Source: Phytophthora colocasiae (lineage: Eukaryota; Oomycota; Peronosporomycetes; Peronosporales; Peronosporaceae). Taken from it: a stretch of DNA of 64,000 nt. Location of the stretch: the NCBI GenBank assembly GCA_018806915.1, contig JAGKQI010000031.1, positions 682,001 through 746,000 on the forward strand, written 5' to 3'. Under the pieces are notes generated by a model. It ran no database searches. It was not told where the DNA came from and saw nothing but the letters and a program-made list of their open reading frames with translations. Shown in pieces: positions 19,813-32,096 of the stretch (within the stretch, counting starts at the first letter, position 1; each line of letters begins with the position of its first letter). Both the position numbers and the translations under genes were made by a program.

Positions 19813-21818
19813 ATGGAGAAATTTAGGATCGTTCTCACAGTGCTGGTGGTACTACTGGGTCAGTACACTTCTGCGTACAACATTGGTATCGGCAAGAGCG
19901 ACATCACAGGTCCAGCCGCTGAGATTGTCATGATGGGATTCGCGGACTCAAACGAAACAACCGCTGGTATTCTCAATCGCCAATACGCTCGTGCTTTCCT
20001 GATCGAAGATCCTGATACCAACAGTAGAGTGATGTTCGTCAACTGCGATCTCATGTCAGTCATGCAACTCGTGCACCAAGAAGTTATGGTCCAACTTTCT
20101 GCTAAGTATGAAGGAATTTACACCGAACAAAATGTTGTCCTTCATGCTACACATACGCACGCTGGTCCTGGAGGCACAGCTGGGTATTTCCTGTACGATG
20201 TCTCTGTCTCCGGATTCGTTCCAGAAACTTTGACAAGATCGTTCATGGCATCGTAGACGCTATTGACGCTGCTCATAATTCAAAGGAGACCGGTACAATT
20301 CGCTGGAGCAAAGGTGAAGTCGTTAAAGGAGGGAAGAATCGTTCGCCCAACGCTTATCTGGCCAACTCCGAATCCGAAAGAGCACAGTATGATGGAGATA
20401 TCGACACAACGATGCGTGCGTTGCAATTTTTCAGCGCTACTGGCAAATTGTGTGGTGCGATGGCGTTCTATCCGGTTCATTCTACCAGTCTCACAGGTAA
20501 AAACCACTTGATCAGTGGAGATAACAAAGGATATGCTGAATTCTTGATGGAAGAGGAATATGACGGTGCAGTTGTAGGAATTGGGATCTCAAATGCTGGT
20601 GATGTGAGCCCGAATTTGATCGACAATGGTGACGACACATACGTTGGTGAAGGAAAGTCTACGATTGAATCTGCAGAAATCATTGGAAAGCGACAATTTG
20701 ACACATTCTCGGCTCTTGTCAATGGTACTTCTGAGCTTATCCAAGGTTCAATTGTGGCTAAGCTGTCCTATGTGGACTTTTCCAACGTGACACTGAACAA
20801 TGTTACCGCAAACGCAGAGAATCCGTACGCCAACAGAACTTGCCCTGCAATTTTGGGACAGAATTTTGCTGCTGGAACGGAAGATGGCCGAGGAGTGGCT
20901 AATGTTACTGAAGGGGATCTAAAGCCGAACGAGCAGTACGTCTCAATGGGTGCCATGCTTCAAGAGACTCCACAGTGGGTAAAAGACTGTCAACACGTCA
21001 ACAAGGTGCCTATGTTGGCGGTCGGCCTAATGGAACCTACACCTTGGGTGCCCAGCATTCTTCCAGTGCAGATCGTCCAGATTGGACAATTTGGAATTGC
21101 TGTAACCAATTTTGAGACGACGACAATGGCTGGTCGACGGATCCGAAAATCGATAAAGATGGTGCTACAAGACGCCGGAGTGAAGGAAGTTGAGCTAGCG
21201 TCTATCAGCAACGGCTATGCGGGGTATATGACAACGAGGGAGGAGTATCTGACGCAAAACTACGAAGGAGCATCGACGCTTTTCGGTCCAAACCAACTGG
21301 CTGCTGTACAACAGGAACTGGAACGAGTTGCGCGGTCTGTTGTTGACCCATCTTTGGCTTTGGATGTGGGTCCTTCTCCTCTGCAGTTCAATCGAAGTGA
21401 ACTTGCAGCGGTGGAATTGAATACAACGGACTCTACGCCATTCCAAGATGGTTTTGCTCACGTTCGAACGCAGCCGACCCCAATGTACAGCATTGGGAGC
21501 GTGGCATTAGCAGAATTCGCCGGCGCCCATCCGATGAACGCACTAACCCGCGTTGCTTCGTTCTGCGATGTTCAGAAGCTTAGTTCGACTGGGGTGTATA
21601 CTACCATTTTGACGGATGCTCACTGGGATCTACGTTACTACTGGGAGCGTGTCAATGAATCCGAAAGTAAGAACACGTGTGAGTGGAATGTCCGTCCAGG
21701 CGGACGCACGAGTGTGGCTGGAACCTACCGCTTCGTCCATCGTGGATTCTCAAAAGACTCGTTGGGCAGGATGGCAGAGTACGAAGGTACGTCAATGCCA
21801 TTTACACTAACGCAGTAG
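19813..21818 (+). pseudogene. Neutral ceramidase 1, one frameshift
   Basis: Neutral ceramidases hydrolyse ceramide to sphingosine and fatty acid, usually outside the cell or at the membrane. The start MEKFRIVLTVLVVLLGQYTSA is a clear signal peptide. The zinc-site block VVLHATHTHAGPGGT, the catalytic-serine motif NAGDVSPN, the SISNGYAGYMTTREEYLTQNYEGASTL-type block (in part) and the C-terminal immunoglobulin-like domain ending FTLTQ are all present. A one-base frame break near 20225-20235 separates the first 140 residues from the rest, so the gene reads as a pseudogene unless the base is an assembly error. Corrected length would be about 668 residues, slightly short for the family. It is convergent with ceramidase 2. 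Confidence 0.9.
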
Positions 21819-21869
21819 CAGAAGTAGTTGAAACCTGCTTCGCTAAATAATCCACAAGCTTTCACAAAT

Positions 21870-22165
21870 TAACAGAGGAGGTTTGCGTGCGGAAGTTCTT
21901 GAGCGCTGCCCCAAGTTGAAGCACCTGTGCCTTGTTAGTAACCACCACGACATCGATGTCTTTGTTTTTTCGGACAACGCACAAGTTGAAGTTATTCTCT
22001 AGAGCTATTATCCAATATTTATGAATTGCTTGCAGCACCTCAGTATTCGCCAGAGCTCGAGGGACTGCGCGAAAATGTAATATATTATGGAGAATGTCCA
22101 TGCGCTTTCGAACAGCAAATTCGTTGGAAAGTTTATATGGAGACGAGAACGACAAGCATTTGGCT
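21870..22165 (+). pseudogene. Family W, small leucine-rich fragment
   Basis: The plus strand reads VLERCPKLKHLCLVSNHHDI and, in another frame, a MNCLQHLSIRQ segment that match consecutive parts of the W C-terminal region. A stop follows the first piece. It sits between the ends of the two ceramidase genes and has no start or family C-terminus. Confidence 0.6.
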
Positions 22166-22830
22166 CGAACTGAAGATCTACCAAGTGAAAGTTCTGAAAG
22201 GCTTAAACTATTGTTTGCCTGTAAAAAATCACTACTGCTGGTAAATGCGAGAGAATACTGAATAATACATCAGTAGCCAACTTTATAGACTGGAACCCAA
22301 GTATTTATTGGTCGATCTCCGAGCAAAAACGCTTACCCTGTCACTTTAAAAGTGGTGGACGTTGCTTCATACGGCTTCAATTTACCCAACAAGTTCTTCG
22401 AATATCCCCGATGAACAAAGCGATACGTACCAGGTACACTTGTACGTCCACCCGAACGAATATTTCACTCACACGTGTTCTTACTCTCCGAAATGAGATT
22501 GCGTTCCCAACGGTAGCGAAGGTCCCAGTGGGCATCAGTCATAATGGTAGTGTACGATCCATTTGACCCAAGTTTTTGGACATCGCAGAACGACGAGACC
22601 GTAGTCAACCCGTTCCTTGGGTGTGCTCCAGCGAACACTGCCGATGCTACACTGCCGATACTGTATGAGCTGGAAGGTTGTGTACGGACGTACGTGAAGC
22701 TCCGTAGTAAAGGTGCCGTATCGAAAATAACGCCAGTATCAAGAGTAGCGAGAGACTTGCGGTTCATTTGCAGTGGGGTTGGCCCCACATCCAACGGCAC
22801 AGACGCGTTAACCACCGAAGCAGCTACACG

Positions 22831-24947
22831 ACGTGTGGTCTCCAAAAATGTATTGTTATTGAAAAAGGGGTATTATTGTAGGGGGACAATAAGGGAGGGA
22901 GCGGCCATCTCAATATTTGGCACTTACGCAATTATTGAAAAGGGGGTCTCTATCTACTTCTTCCAGATTAAGAACTACGGTTTTAGAGATCTGCTTCTTC
23001 TTCGTTGTCGTCCTCAACTGCGCGTTTCACGTCGTTCGAAATCACTTCGTCCGTCACTAAGTCCCAGTTCATCTTCAGGTAAAGTAAGGTCTCGAGCGTC
23101 TCATGACTGATGCTTTTCCGAAGATACCCCAGCATGCACTTAATCTTGGAGAAAAGACGCTCTACTTGTACCGAAGTGGCTGGCAGCCACGTGAGATCCG
23201 AGTATATTGATGCCTCCTTTACGCGCATTGCAGCTCGAATGTTGATCGACTCCATCACTTCTTTTCCTGTACGCCGTCGTTTTTTGCCTGATGTCTCCAA
23301 GTTGGTTTCCGGTTCTTCTTGGATACGGCGCCGTTTTGCCTTCTTACTGGCAGATTTTGCAGCGCGTGCTGCTACAATTTCTGGGCGGATGAGTCTAGCC
23401 AGCGTTGCGGCTTCTTTGGTGGTTAGGACAGAATCCTGATTATTTTGTACCTTCACGACAGCTCTTTCAAAGTCCTTGGACTGAATAATGGTGGCTTCGG
23501 TTGATAGGCGTGTCTTCATCTCTGGAAACTCTAACAACAGCTCGTCAAAAATATCACGTACCAGGCTCAAAGAGATTTTGTCGGTTTGTAGCTTCTGCGT
23601 TGTCGAATCTAGTATCTTCAGGTCCTCCAAGAGCTGCATGATCCGAACGTGTTCCTCTGCGGATGGCAAGAAGTCGACAATGGGTTTGCGCCGATAGTCT
23701 GAATCCGGTACGTCCTTGGGAAGATCCCGTTCGACTTGCGTGTCGTTGACGAAAAGATGTAGATACGGCTGGAGTTCTTCGTACCGACGCAGAAGTCGGA
23801 ACACCCCACTCCATCGGATTTCATGGAGCGGAACAGGCTTGAGTTTGCAACCGTTCCTTCTCAAAATGGCTATGCGCTTGACCGTCTTGAGTTTGCGCTG
23901 AAGCGTCGCGATTTTTTTTATTAAAGGCATGGAAGCTTTAATGTGATCTTGCACAGCAAGGTTGAATCTGTGTGAGGCACAACCAATCATGGGAACTCCC
24001 GTCCGCTTCGAGATAGCACAGTTAGTGTTCATGTTGTCACACACAACCGCCACTAGATTGCTCAGGTCTAATTTGTAGTGGTCCAGAATCATATCCAAGA
24101 ACTGAATGTGCTCGTCAGCTGACATTGATGTTTCGTCCACGAAAGTAGAAAGAGCCAAGAAACGAGTCATCGTCTTAGTAGCCACAAATACGGCCAGTGA
24201 ATGCTGGGCAGAGTCCGTCAAACCGTCAAATATCAGCACGTATTGCTGACTTTTGAGCTCTTCTATAATAGCAGGTTCCATTAATTCCACGCAGCTTTTC
24301 ATTCGCGCGAGAAGTGTTTTCGAGTTGATCTTGTTGTACTTAACCGCTTCTCGAAACACGTCGTCATCGACTGACGAAAATGGAAGATTCTTAAGCACCA
24401 CAAGTTTCATCCAACCATGTGTAGTACGGGAGTCCTTATCGACAAACATGTCCATAGTGACGGGGATTCGTTGTCGAACGCAACGCTCCAGCACTCGCTC
24501 ATAGTCTGGGTGGCGCCGCAGATGCGAGATGAGGTTATGATAGCCGCGACTTCGGTCCTGAAAGATGAAGGTGTTGCATCCGTTGCAGGTTCTTCCTCCG
24601 CTTGTTTGGTCTCGATACATCAACGAACAGATCTCCTTGTTCGAGAGACCAGGGTCTAAGGTAGCCATGGATGACGAGGGTGAACAAGTTGAGTAGAAGA
24701 GTGTTGGACTTGGTTCGCAAAATCGGAAATGCCAGCATGAGAGTGGCTGTGGTCCCCGGCACGGTATAACGCCCACCGGGAGAGGTTTCGAGGACTGCTT
24801 TACTCCTCGACTCTTACCGGATCTTTATAGTATCTTATAAGTTGAAGTTGACAATAATATTGTCAATTAAGGGTACGTTCATCAATAAGGGATTGAGACG
24901 CCTCAAGCCCCGTCAATCCCTAATCCCTACTTATTTGGAGAGCCCTG
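22831..24947 (-). mobile_element. hAT element inside ceramidase 2, 2.1 kb
   Basis: An exact 8-bp duplication GCTACACG flanks it (22823-22830 and 24948-24955). The ends are weakly matching inverted repeats, CAGGGCTCTCCAAATA at one and a GGTCTCCAAAAA-containing end at the other. It encodes an intact transposase in the same direction as the host gene. Confidence 0.85.
22983..24668 (-). CDS. hAT transposase with BED finger
   Basis: A nuclear DDE transposase for the surrounding element. The ATG at 24668 (MATLDPGLSNKEIC) is preferred; an upstream in-frame ATG at 24776 adds 36 residues of unlikely sequence. From the upstream numbering, the BED finger is at about 64-89 (CNGC then HNLISHLRRH). The catalytic core has LIFDGLTDSAQHSLAVF, VVCDNMNTN and [12 protein letters not shown] basic bipartite-like stretch (KKAKRRR, GKKRRRTGK) may be nuclear targeting. 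The C-terminal dimerisation block is WLPATSVQVERLFSKIK with LETLLYLKMN. The frame is complete at about 561 residues. The same subfamily recurs at 61928-64000. Confidence 0.9.
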   Translation of the reverse strand: MATLDPGLSNKEICSLMYRDQTSGGRTCNGCNTFIFQDRSRGYHNLISHLRRHPDYERVLERCVRQRIPVTMDMFVDKDSRTTHGWMKLVVLKNLPFSSVDDDVFREAVKYNKINSKTLLARMKSCVELMEPAIIEELKSQQYVLIFDGLTDSAQHSLAVFVATKTMTRFLALSTFVDETSMSADEHIQFLDMILDHYKLDLSNLVAVVCDNMNTNCAISKRTGVPMIGCASHRFNLAVQDHIKASMPLIKKIATLQRKLKTVKRIAILRRNGCKLKPVPLHEIRWSGVFRLLRRYEELQPYLHLFVNDTQVERDLPKDVPDSDYRRKPIVDFLPSAEEHVRIMQLLEDLKILDSTTQKLQTDKISLSLVRDIFDELLLEFPEMKTRLSTEATIIQSKDFERAVVKVQNNQDSVLTTKEAATLARLIRPEIVAARAAKSASKKAKRRRIQEEPETNLETSGKKRRRTGKEVMESINIRAAMRVKEASIYSDLTWLPATSVQVERLFSKIKCMLGYLRKSISHETLETLLYLKMNWDLVTDEVISNDVKRAVEDDNEEEADL

Positions 24948-26467
24948 GCTACACGTGCCAGTTCTTGTTGTACTGCAGCCAGTTGATTCGGACCGAAAAG
25001 AGTGGAAGCTCCTTCGTAATTCTGCGTAAGATATTCCTCCTTCGTGGTCATGTATCCGGCGTATCCGTTGCTTACCGAAGCCAACTCAACTTCAGTAACT
25101 CCAGCTCCTTCCAGTACCTTCTGTACTGTGTCTCGAATACGTCGTCCGGACATTGTTGTAGTCTCAAAATTGGTCACAGCAATGCCAAATTGACCTATTT
25201 TCACAATTTGAACAGGGAGGATCGTCGGGACCCAAGGTTTCGGCTCCATCAGCCCCACTGCCAACATAGGCACCTTGTTCACGTGTTGGCAATCTTGTAC
25301 CCATTTCGGAGTTTTCTTGATAATTGCACCGATCGTCTTGAATAATTTGTTGGTTTTCAGGTTTCCCTCCGTAAACACACTGTAACCACGACCATCTTCC
25401 GTACCAGCGCCGAAGTTTTGTCCTAATACTGCGGGACAAGTTCTGTCCGCGTACGAGTTTGAAGTCGAGACATTAACTCCATTCAGAATAACCTTAGAGA
25501 AGTCAACGTACGAGAGATTCGACACAATTGAACCCTTGATGAGCTCCGGTTTACCCTTGATCAGTGCTGAGAGCGTGTCGTATTGACGTTTTCCCATGAT
25601 TTCAGTCGATTCAATCACGGTTTTCCCCTCTCCACGGAATGTTTCATCACCATTATCGACTCGATTGGGACTCACATCACCTGCGTTGGATATGCCAATA
25701 CCCACAACGACATCGTCCAGTTCTTCCTCGAGTAGAAATTCAGCGTACCCCTTGTTATCTCCACTGATGAGATGATTCTTGCCCGTTAAACTCGTCGGAT
25801 GGACAGGGTAGAAGGCCAAAACTCCGCGGAGTTTACCGTCACTGTTGAAGAATTGCAGCGCACGCATGGTCGTATCGATATTCCCGTTGAAAAGTGCTTT
25901 TTCAGCTTCAGGATTAGCTTCATAAGCCGTCGGGGAGCGGTTGTTGCCTCCTTTCACGACTTCACCCTTGCTCCAACGGATAGTTCCGTTCTCGACCGAG
26001 TTGTGAGCAGCGTCGATAGCATTCATGATTCCGCTCACAATTTTGTCGAAATTGTCATTTACGAAGCCAAAAATTGAGACATCGTACAGGAAATACCCTG
26101 CAGTACCTCCAGGGCCGGCATGCGTGTGCGACGCGTGAAGAACGACGTTCTGTTCGGTGTAAATTCCGTCATACTTAGCAGAAAGTTGGGCCAGGATTTC
26201 TTGGTGGACGAGCTGCATGACTGCCATGAGGTCACAGTGGACGAACATCACTCTGCTGTTAGTCTCGGGGTCTTCAATCAGGAAGGCGCGAGCGTATTGA
26301 CGATTGAGAATACCGGCGGTTGTCTCCGTCGAATCAGCAAAGCCCATCATTACGATTTTAGCTGCCGGGCCGGTAATATCGCTCTTGCCGATGCCGATGT
26401 TGTATGCTTGGACATGATGGAGTAAGACAACGATGGAAATGAGAGCCAAGAGTCGAGAATGACCCAT

Positions 26468-26828
26468 GCTGCCTGGTGGTAATTGGAAAATGACATTTGA
26501 GAAGTACGATGATAGTATTTGAGTGAAGAATGAAATGATTCGTTCAGGAGATACAGTACCCAAGTGTTCCTGTGGCATCAAGTTCGACTGGAGCTGTTTC
26601 TGATCGATAACGACAATTTGGCTTACCGGAGACCCAGTTACTGTTCACGAGGATTTGTATTTCTGAGTAGCGCGGGCGATGATGACGTTGCCATATGGAA
26701 GGTTCGAAAGCTAATACGGAGTCTAGTTCCTCACTTTTTCACCAGTATATGTTCGTTACTCATGAGTCATGAGTCATGAAACAAATATCGTAGAAGCAAT
26801 GGACACTTAGACAGTGTTAAACTCGAAA
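26468..26828. other. Ceramidase 2 upstream region
   Basis: No gene. A short tandem CATGAGT repeat at about 26759-26780 contains TGAGTCA twice, an AP-1-like site; significance unknown. Confidence 0.4.
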
Positions 26829-27225
26829 AAGCGATGTGCCTGCCTCAATAATAGTGTCCTTTGAACGGTTGTCTGTGTTATTGCAATGTTTTCTATTGAA
26901 TCACAATTTCAATGTTCCATTCCGACAGGTTAATGGAAGGTATCGGCGACAAATTATTGGTACTGCTCGTACTGGATCTATTGTCGACAAAAGAAGGAAA
27001 CTCTTTTAATTTGAGGACGCTACCGAAAAGTTTAGCAAAATTCTCTCGTTAAACTTTCGACTTGACTAAGCATTGATTCATTTTAGACCAGAAAATCCAA
27101 TTAATCGAATCAATTTCCTTCCTGAAATACGCTCGAGATTGTTTGCACTCACAAATGTAAGGATTACCTAGTGAATTGCACCTACATTTATCTTTGCCAC
27201 TTTACGTGTTAATACATGTGCAACC
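26829..27225. repeat. 388-bp direct repeat, left copy
   Basis: The core 26835-27222 (TGTGCC...TGTGCA) is repeated in the same orientation and at the same length at 33088-33475, with shared flanks AAGCGA and ACC. It brackets the copia element. Ends of the TG...CA type suggest an LTR, but the primer-binding site is next to a different sequence and no short target duplication was found, so a segmental duplication or solo-LTR pair is also possible. Confidence 0.7.
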
Positions 27226-27229
27226 TAGC

Positions 27230-27465
27230 TGCGTGCGCTGTGTGCGTGAACGCGCTTTAGCAAGAAGTGCTTGCTCACTTGGAGTCGACTTAGCGTACAC
27301 GAAGTTCTGGGAGGAAGAAGGAAAAATCAAAAGTGGATTGAACGTACTCATAGCACTTCACTATAGTACGAGGAGGAAAAGCTCAAGGCTACCAAACCCC
27401 CTGTCGCTCGTGTACATTCGCTCTGTGTAGCTCGTCCCAGTCTCCAGGTTGTGTGAACTGCCACA
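27230..27465 (-). repeat. Probable 3' LTR of copia element
   Basis: It begins TGTGGCAG after a purine-rich GAGGTGGGAG region downstream of the RNase H stop and ends ...CACGCA. The last 20-odd bases match the retained stub of the 5' LTR. Its exact ends are inferred. Confidence 0.5.
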
Positions 27466-27481
27466 TCCTGCTACTCCCACC

Positions 27482-29332
27482 TCACACATCTGAAGATGGT
27501 GCATTCTTCTTGACCTGCGTGACGTCTTCGACGTTCAATAGCTGCCTAAACTTCTGGAATTTGTTTGGTCCCAAAGCCTTTGTAAAAACGTCCGCAACGT
27601 TGTCTGCACTGGGCACGTATTCAACTTCAATCTTCTTCTTCTCCACGAGCTCAGCAATCTTGCTGCTCTTTTTAGCGTAACTCTTCATACGCTGGTAGTT
27701 GCCAGCTTCACTGATCACTGTCTGTGTACTTTGGTTGTCCACGTAAAGCACTGACGTGGGTGGTTTCTCTCCACGTATCTCCTTTAGCAATTTTCTGGAC
27801 CATAGTAAGTCCTCAACGCAGCTATCCGCCGATATCAACTCCGAGCTACACGTCGCTGTAGTCACTTTAGTCTGCATCTTGCTCTTGTAGACAAATGCAT
27901 TTCCATTTAATTGTATGATATACCCACTGGCCGATCGATTTGTGTCCGGGTCATTCGCGTGATCCGCGTCACAGTACGCGTCCACACGTAACGGTAAAGT
28001 AGGTTCTTCACACCTGTATACCAATCCGTAGGTTCTAGTGCCCTTCAGATAGCGTAAAGTACGCATCGCTCTTTTGTAGTCGTCCATCGTGTAAGAGCTC
28101 ATGTACTTACTCAGTTGCCGCACTGCACATGCCAGGTCCGGCCTACTGCACGCCACCAAGTAGTTCAACGCACCAACCAGCTCTCGATACGGGATATTAG
28201 GATCATTAATCTTGTCTTCATCTCTTTCGAGAGGGGTAATCGGTTCATTTTGCTCTTGAGGTGATCCCACAGATTTAGCGTTAGTCATGCCAAAGCGTTC
28301 TAACAGCCGATCGATATATGCCGTTTGCGAGATACAGAGATGATTGCCTGGATCCAGTAATACTACCATAGAAAGTAAATGGTGTACTCGTCCAAGATCT
28401 TTGAGTGCAAATTTTGCTGCTAATTCGTCGATACATTGATCAATGTCTGCTGTCTTTCCCGCAAAAACCAGATCATCAACGTACACCGTAATGTAGACAA
28501 CTTTGCCTCCACGATGTCTCTGATAAAGCCCCACATCAAAAGCACATCTCTTGAATCCAAGTTGTAACAGGTACTTGTGCAGCGTATAGTACCACAAGCG
28601 CGATGCCTGTTTGAGGCCATAATTTCCTTTCAACAGCAAACAAACTCTGCCACTCCCATCATCAAAGTACTTCGGTTGTTCCATGTAGATAGTGAATCGC
28701 ATGAGCTCCGAATTCAAAAACGCTGTTACAAAATCAACGTGCTTGCAGTCCAGTGACAGTAAAAGAGCAAGTAGCAGTATCATCCTCACAGTCTCCATTC
28801 GAACCACCGGTGAGTAAGTTTTGCCATAGTCCACACCTTTCTTTTGCTTGCAGCCACGCACTGCCAGCCGCGCTTTCAGACGGTCAGCACGACCTCTCTC
28901 ATCACGCTTCACTCTCAAAATCCAGATTGAGGTCAATATATTCACTAACATTCCGTCTTCCGGCTTCGGTCGCTCCACGAGCTTCCACGTGCCATTGAGC
29001 ATGTGAGCATCGAACTCTTTCTGCATTGCTTCCATCCATTTGTCCTTGAGATCTGAACTCAAAGCCTCCTCAACACTGGATGGATTTCCATGCAATTGGT
29101 CCATTGTTTGTGCCATCACGTAGTCGTTCATGCGTACGTTGGGCTTCTTTTTCCTTGATGAGCGTCTTGGAGCTCTTGGTAGTGCTGTTTCAATAGGTGC
29201 AGGTGTAGGTGCTGGCGGCTTTTCTTCTTCACTGTCCACATCCTCTTCATTCGCCTCACCATTTACCTCACCATCAGCTCCCACCGAAACAACATCATCC
29301 AAGGTTCCAAATGCCTCTGTCGAAGCTCCCAC
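27482..29332 (-). pseudogene. Copia pol: reverse transcriptase and RNase H
   Basis: 616 codons open without a natural start, because it is the distal part of one gag-pol frame. An acidic/proline-rich linker comes first, then MQKEFDAHMLNGTWKLVERP, the RT fingers and palm with YVDDLVFAG (the YVDD active site), and the RNase H domain with DADHANDPDTNRSASGY and the AQTVISE/YVPSADNVADVFTKAL end typical of copia. The frame itself is intact. It is separated from gag-integrase by one frame break near 29365. Confidence 0.88.
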
Positions 29333-32082
29333 CGAAATTGTATCTGTGCCAGCTGTGCTTTTGCCAAACTTCTTTGCTTTCTTTGCAACTTGTTATTTGG
29401 CTCAGCAACTGCTTTGGCTACGACACTATTCGCTTTATCACGTGTGACCCGGTCCGCTACGTAAGTTACTGGCAACGGGACAAATGGTATTTGGGCATAG
29501 TAGTGCTGTCGCCCCACCAGGAGCGCATTCACATATGTACCATCAACCGTGATGTCCTCGCGGAATTGTACGTCTCGTACTTCGATCATCTTGCCAGTCC
29601 TCAAGTGTAGCAACCGGTATCCGTGTTTTGACCGTGGATATCCAAGAAATAGAGCAGGTTCAGCCTTTGCTGATAATTTACTCTGCCGCTTCTCTTTCGG
29701 TACGTGAACAAACCCGACACAACCACAAACTTTTAACTGCTTCACATCCGGCTTCACACCAGTTAATTTCTCCACCGGCGTCATGCCATCCAACGCTTTG
29801 GTGGGACTCACATTGTCCACTTCCACAACGTATTGTATGACTTCGGGCCAGAGCTTCATCGGTAAGTTTGCCGCATACATGACAGCTCTCATCTTGTTAA
29901 CGAGAACATCATTCAGTTTCTCCACCAAACAGTTCTCTTCCGGAGTATATGCGTGCGTAGGTATGAACTGAATTCCCTTTTCCAAAAGGAAGTTCTTCAG
30001 TACTGCATTCACATACTCGCCGCCTCCATCACTCGTGAATCGGTGAATTCGCTTCCCTTGCGCTAACAATTCAGTCAGCAATTGCTTGACATTACCTGCA
30101 GCTTCACTTTTGTGACTTAGCGGGTAACACCACTTGTGACGTGAGCCTTCGTCAAGTATCAACTGGAAATACCGAGTCGAACCACTAACAGAGACATACT
30201 TGCGAATATCACAGACATCTGACATAATTCGCTCGAAATTGTGTTTCGTTCGCTTATCTCCAGGGTTCTTGTACGATTTCCTACGCTGTTTTCCAGCCAT
30301 GCAGCTCAGGCAATTCAATTTGGTCTTCAAATGTTCGTGTGAGATATTCATCCCATTCACTGTCTGGTTTCTCATCATGAACTTCAAAGCTGCCTCATTG
30401 AGATGAGCAAACCTTTCATGCCAACGCATAAGAGGATTCGCATCCGCACTTACTGAAGACGCAATTACTGCTGCTTGATACCCACCAAATTCTTCAGTGT
30501 TCAGCCAGTAATGCACTCCATGTTGCACGAATTCCAATTTCTGTTCGTCACGTTCAAGCCACATCTTCTGAGGCATTTCCGATGGTGCAGTGACAGTCAA
30601 AACCCATCCGTTCTTCTGCATTACTCCAAGAGAAATAATGTTCGTGGGTCCATGAGGCGAATATTCAACACCATCCATAGTAAACGAGGTTTCATTACCA
30701 CTTCTCGCATTTACTGCATGTACCAGCACTGATCCAGCAAATTCTCCCTTCGTCTTGTTGCCATTCCACACAGTGAACACCGTCTTCGACTTATGAAAAC
30801 TGGTGAACATGTCCTTCACAGTGCAAACATGAGTAGTTGCGCCATTATCTAGCATCCAATCCACTTGAGAGACGCTCCGGCTGTGCTTCAGTACCATTCC
30901 AACGAAACTCTCTGTGCTACAATCACTGCTCGAACTTGAATCACTCTTCTTCTGTACTTCAGTGACAAATCTCATGTAATTCATAGCACCAGAAGAATCT
31001 TCTTCAGAGTCATCGTTTTTCTTCTTCTTCTTGGCTTCTTTCTTCTCCTTTTGCGTCTTCTTGTCGCCTTTCTTCTGAGTTTTGGACTGATTTCCTTTGG
31101 GTTTCTTTGAATCTCCCTTCAGGAACCAGCATTCATTGCGCTTGTGACCCTTCCGCTTGCAGTGAAAGCATCGCACCACGGGCTTCTTGCCACCTCCAGT
31201 CTTGTTATCTTGTCCCTTACCAGCATGGCTTGACTGCATTACCGCTTCAGAGTTATTTTCACCTTTGTCTTTAGCTGTACCAGCCGCCATTTTTTCCATT
31301 TCATCTCTCGAAAGTAAAGCATTCTTCACCTGCTGCAGGGTAGGTGGGTTTCCTTGTCTGAACGAGAAATCAAACTGTGTCACGATCTCTCTGTGCACTG
31401 TGCACACTCCCATTAACAACAAGCTTGACATCTCCACATCGTCAATAACAAACTGTGGGCCCATGTATTGTAGCTTCTGTCTCATTGTAGTCATCTCCTG
31501 AATGTATGTAGCCATCTTCTTACCAGGTGTGTACGTGTGTGTATACATCTCCCGCTTCAAGTGCACTCCATACGAGAAGTCACGCTGAGTCTTCTCTGCG
31601 ACCACAGCATTCCAAATGTCTATAGCTCGCCTGTAAACACACACCTTCTGGACATCAGCATCAGATAGTCCTCTGATTATTGTCTCCATTGCCAATCGAT
31701 CTCGTGCATCAAAGTCTCTTTGTGCTTCTCCTTCTTCAACTGGCCGTGTTTCTTCTCCAGTCACAATTCTCCATGAATCTCGTTGCTCAAGATAAAGCAT
31801 CAGCCTCATCTGATAGACTTCAAAAACCCCATCAAAGAGTGGTGGTTTGCTAGTACCCAAAGGTTTGGGCCTAGCCTGAGTAGCAACAGTCTGTCCAATA
31901 GCCGTGGCTGGTTGTCCTGTAGCCGTAGCAGACATTGTTTGAGCTGTTCCAGCAGCTGGAGCCATCGTCGACACCATGCTCGAGCTTGCAGCACTACTTG
32001 AACTTGTCATCACTGTACATGTTGCAGCTGAGGTTGCAGCTGTCGATACTCCACTCGTAGAATCCGTCATCTTACTTGCCAA
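29263..32082 (-). pseudogene. Copia gag, protease and integrase
   Basis: 939 codons from ATG at 32082. A Ser/Thr/Ala-rich N-terminus precedes gag and a CCHC knuckle (CFHCKRKGHKRNEC, about residues 306-319). The protease motif is WMLDNGATTH (about 409). Integrase has an HHCC zinc site (HERFAHLNEAA and LNCLSCMAGK) and a core with DEGSRHKW, SDGGGEYVN (about 686) and the glutamate in TPEENCLVEKLNDV. The frame runs out into a wrong-frame tail after NKLQRKQ; compared with two duplicated copies at 32161 and 32625, one A is missing from a run near 29365. Translation of the pol part would therefore fail. Confidence 0.88.
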
Positions 32083-32096
32083 AGCTCGTCAACCTT

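Larger units (their letters stand above)
22333..26467 (-). pseudogene. Neutral ceramidase 2, transposon-split
   Basis: A paralogue of ceramidase 1 on the opposite strand. The start at 26467 (MGHSRLLALISIVVLLHHVQA) is chosen because it opens a clean signal peptide; 38 further in-frame residues upstream look non-coding. HASHTHAGPGG and NAGDVSPN are intact. After QELARVA the frame enters a hAT element (22831-24947) and resumes at RRVAASVVNA beyond it; removal of the element plus one duplication restores the frame. The distal part has a separate nonsense change (a TGA where the paralogue has the TGG tryptophan after NTCE) before the expected C-terminus at 22333. It therefore carries two independent lesions. 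Confidence 0.9.

Noticed and set aside
26468..26581. Longer N-terminus for ceramidase 2 (start at 26581)
   Set aside because: The extra 38 residues precede a clean signal peptide and have no counterpart in ceramidase 1.
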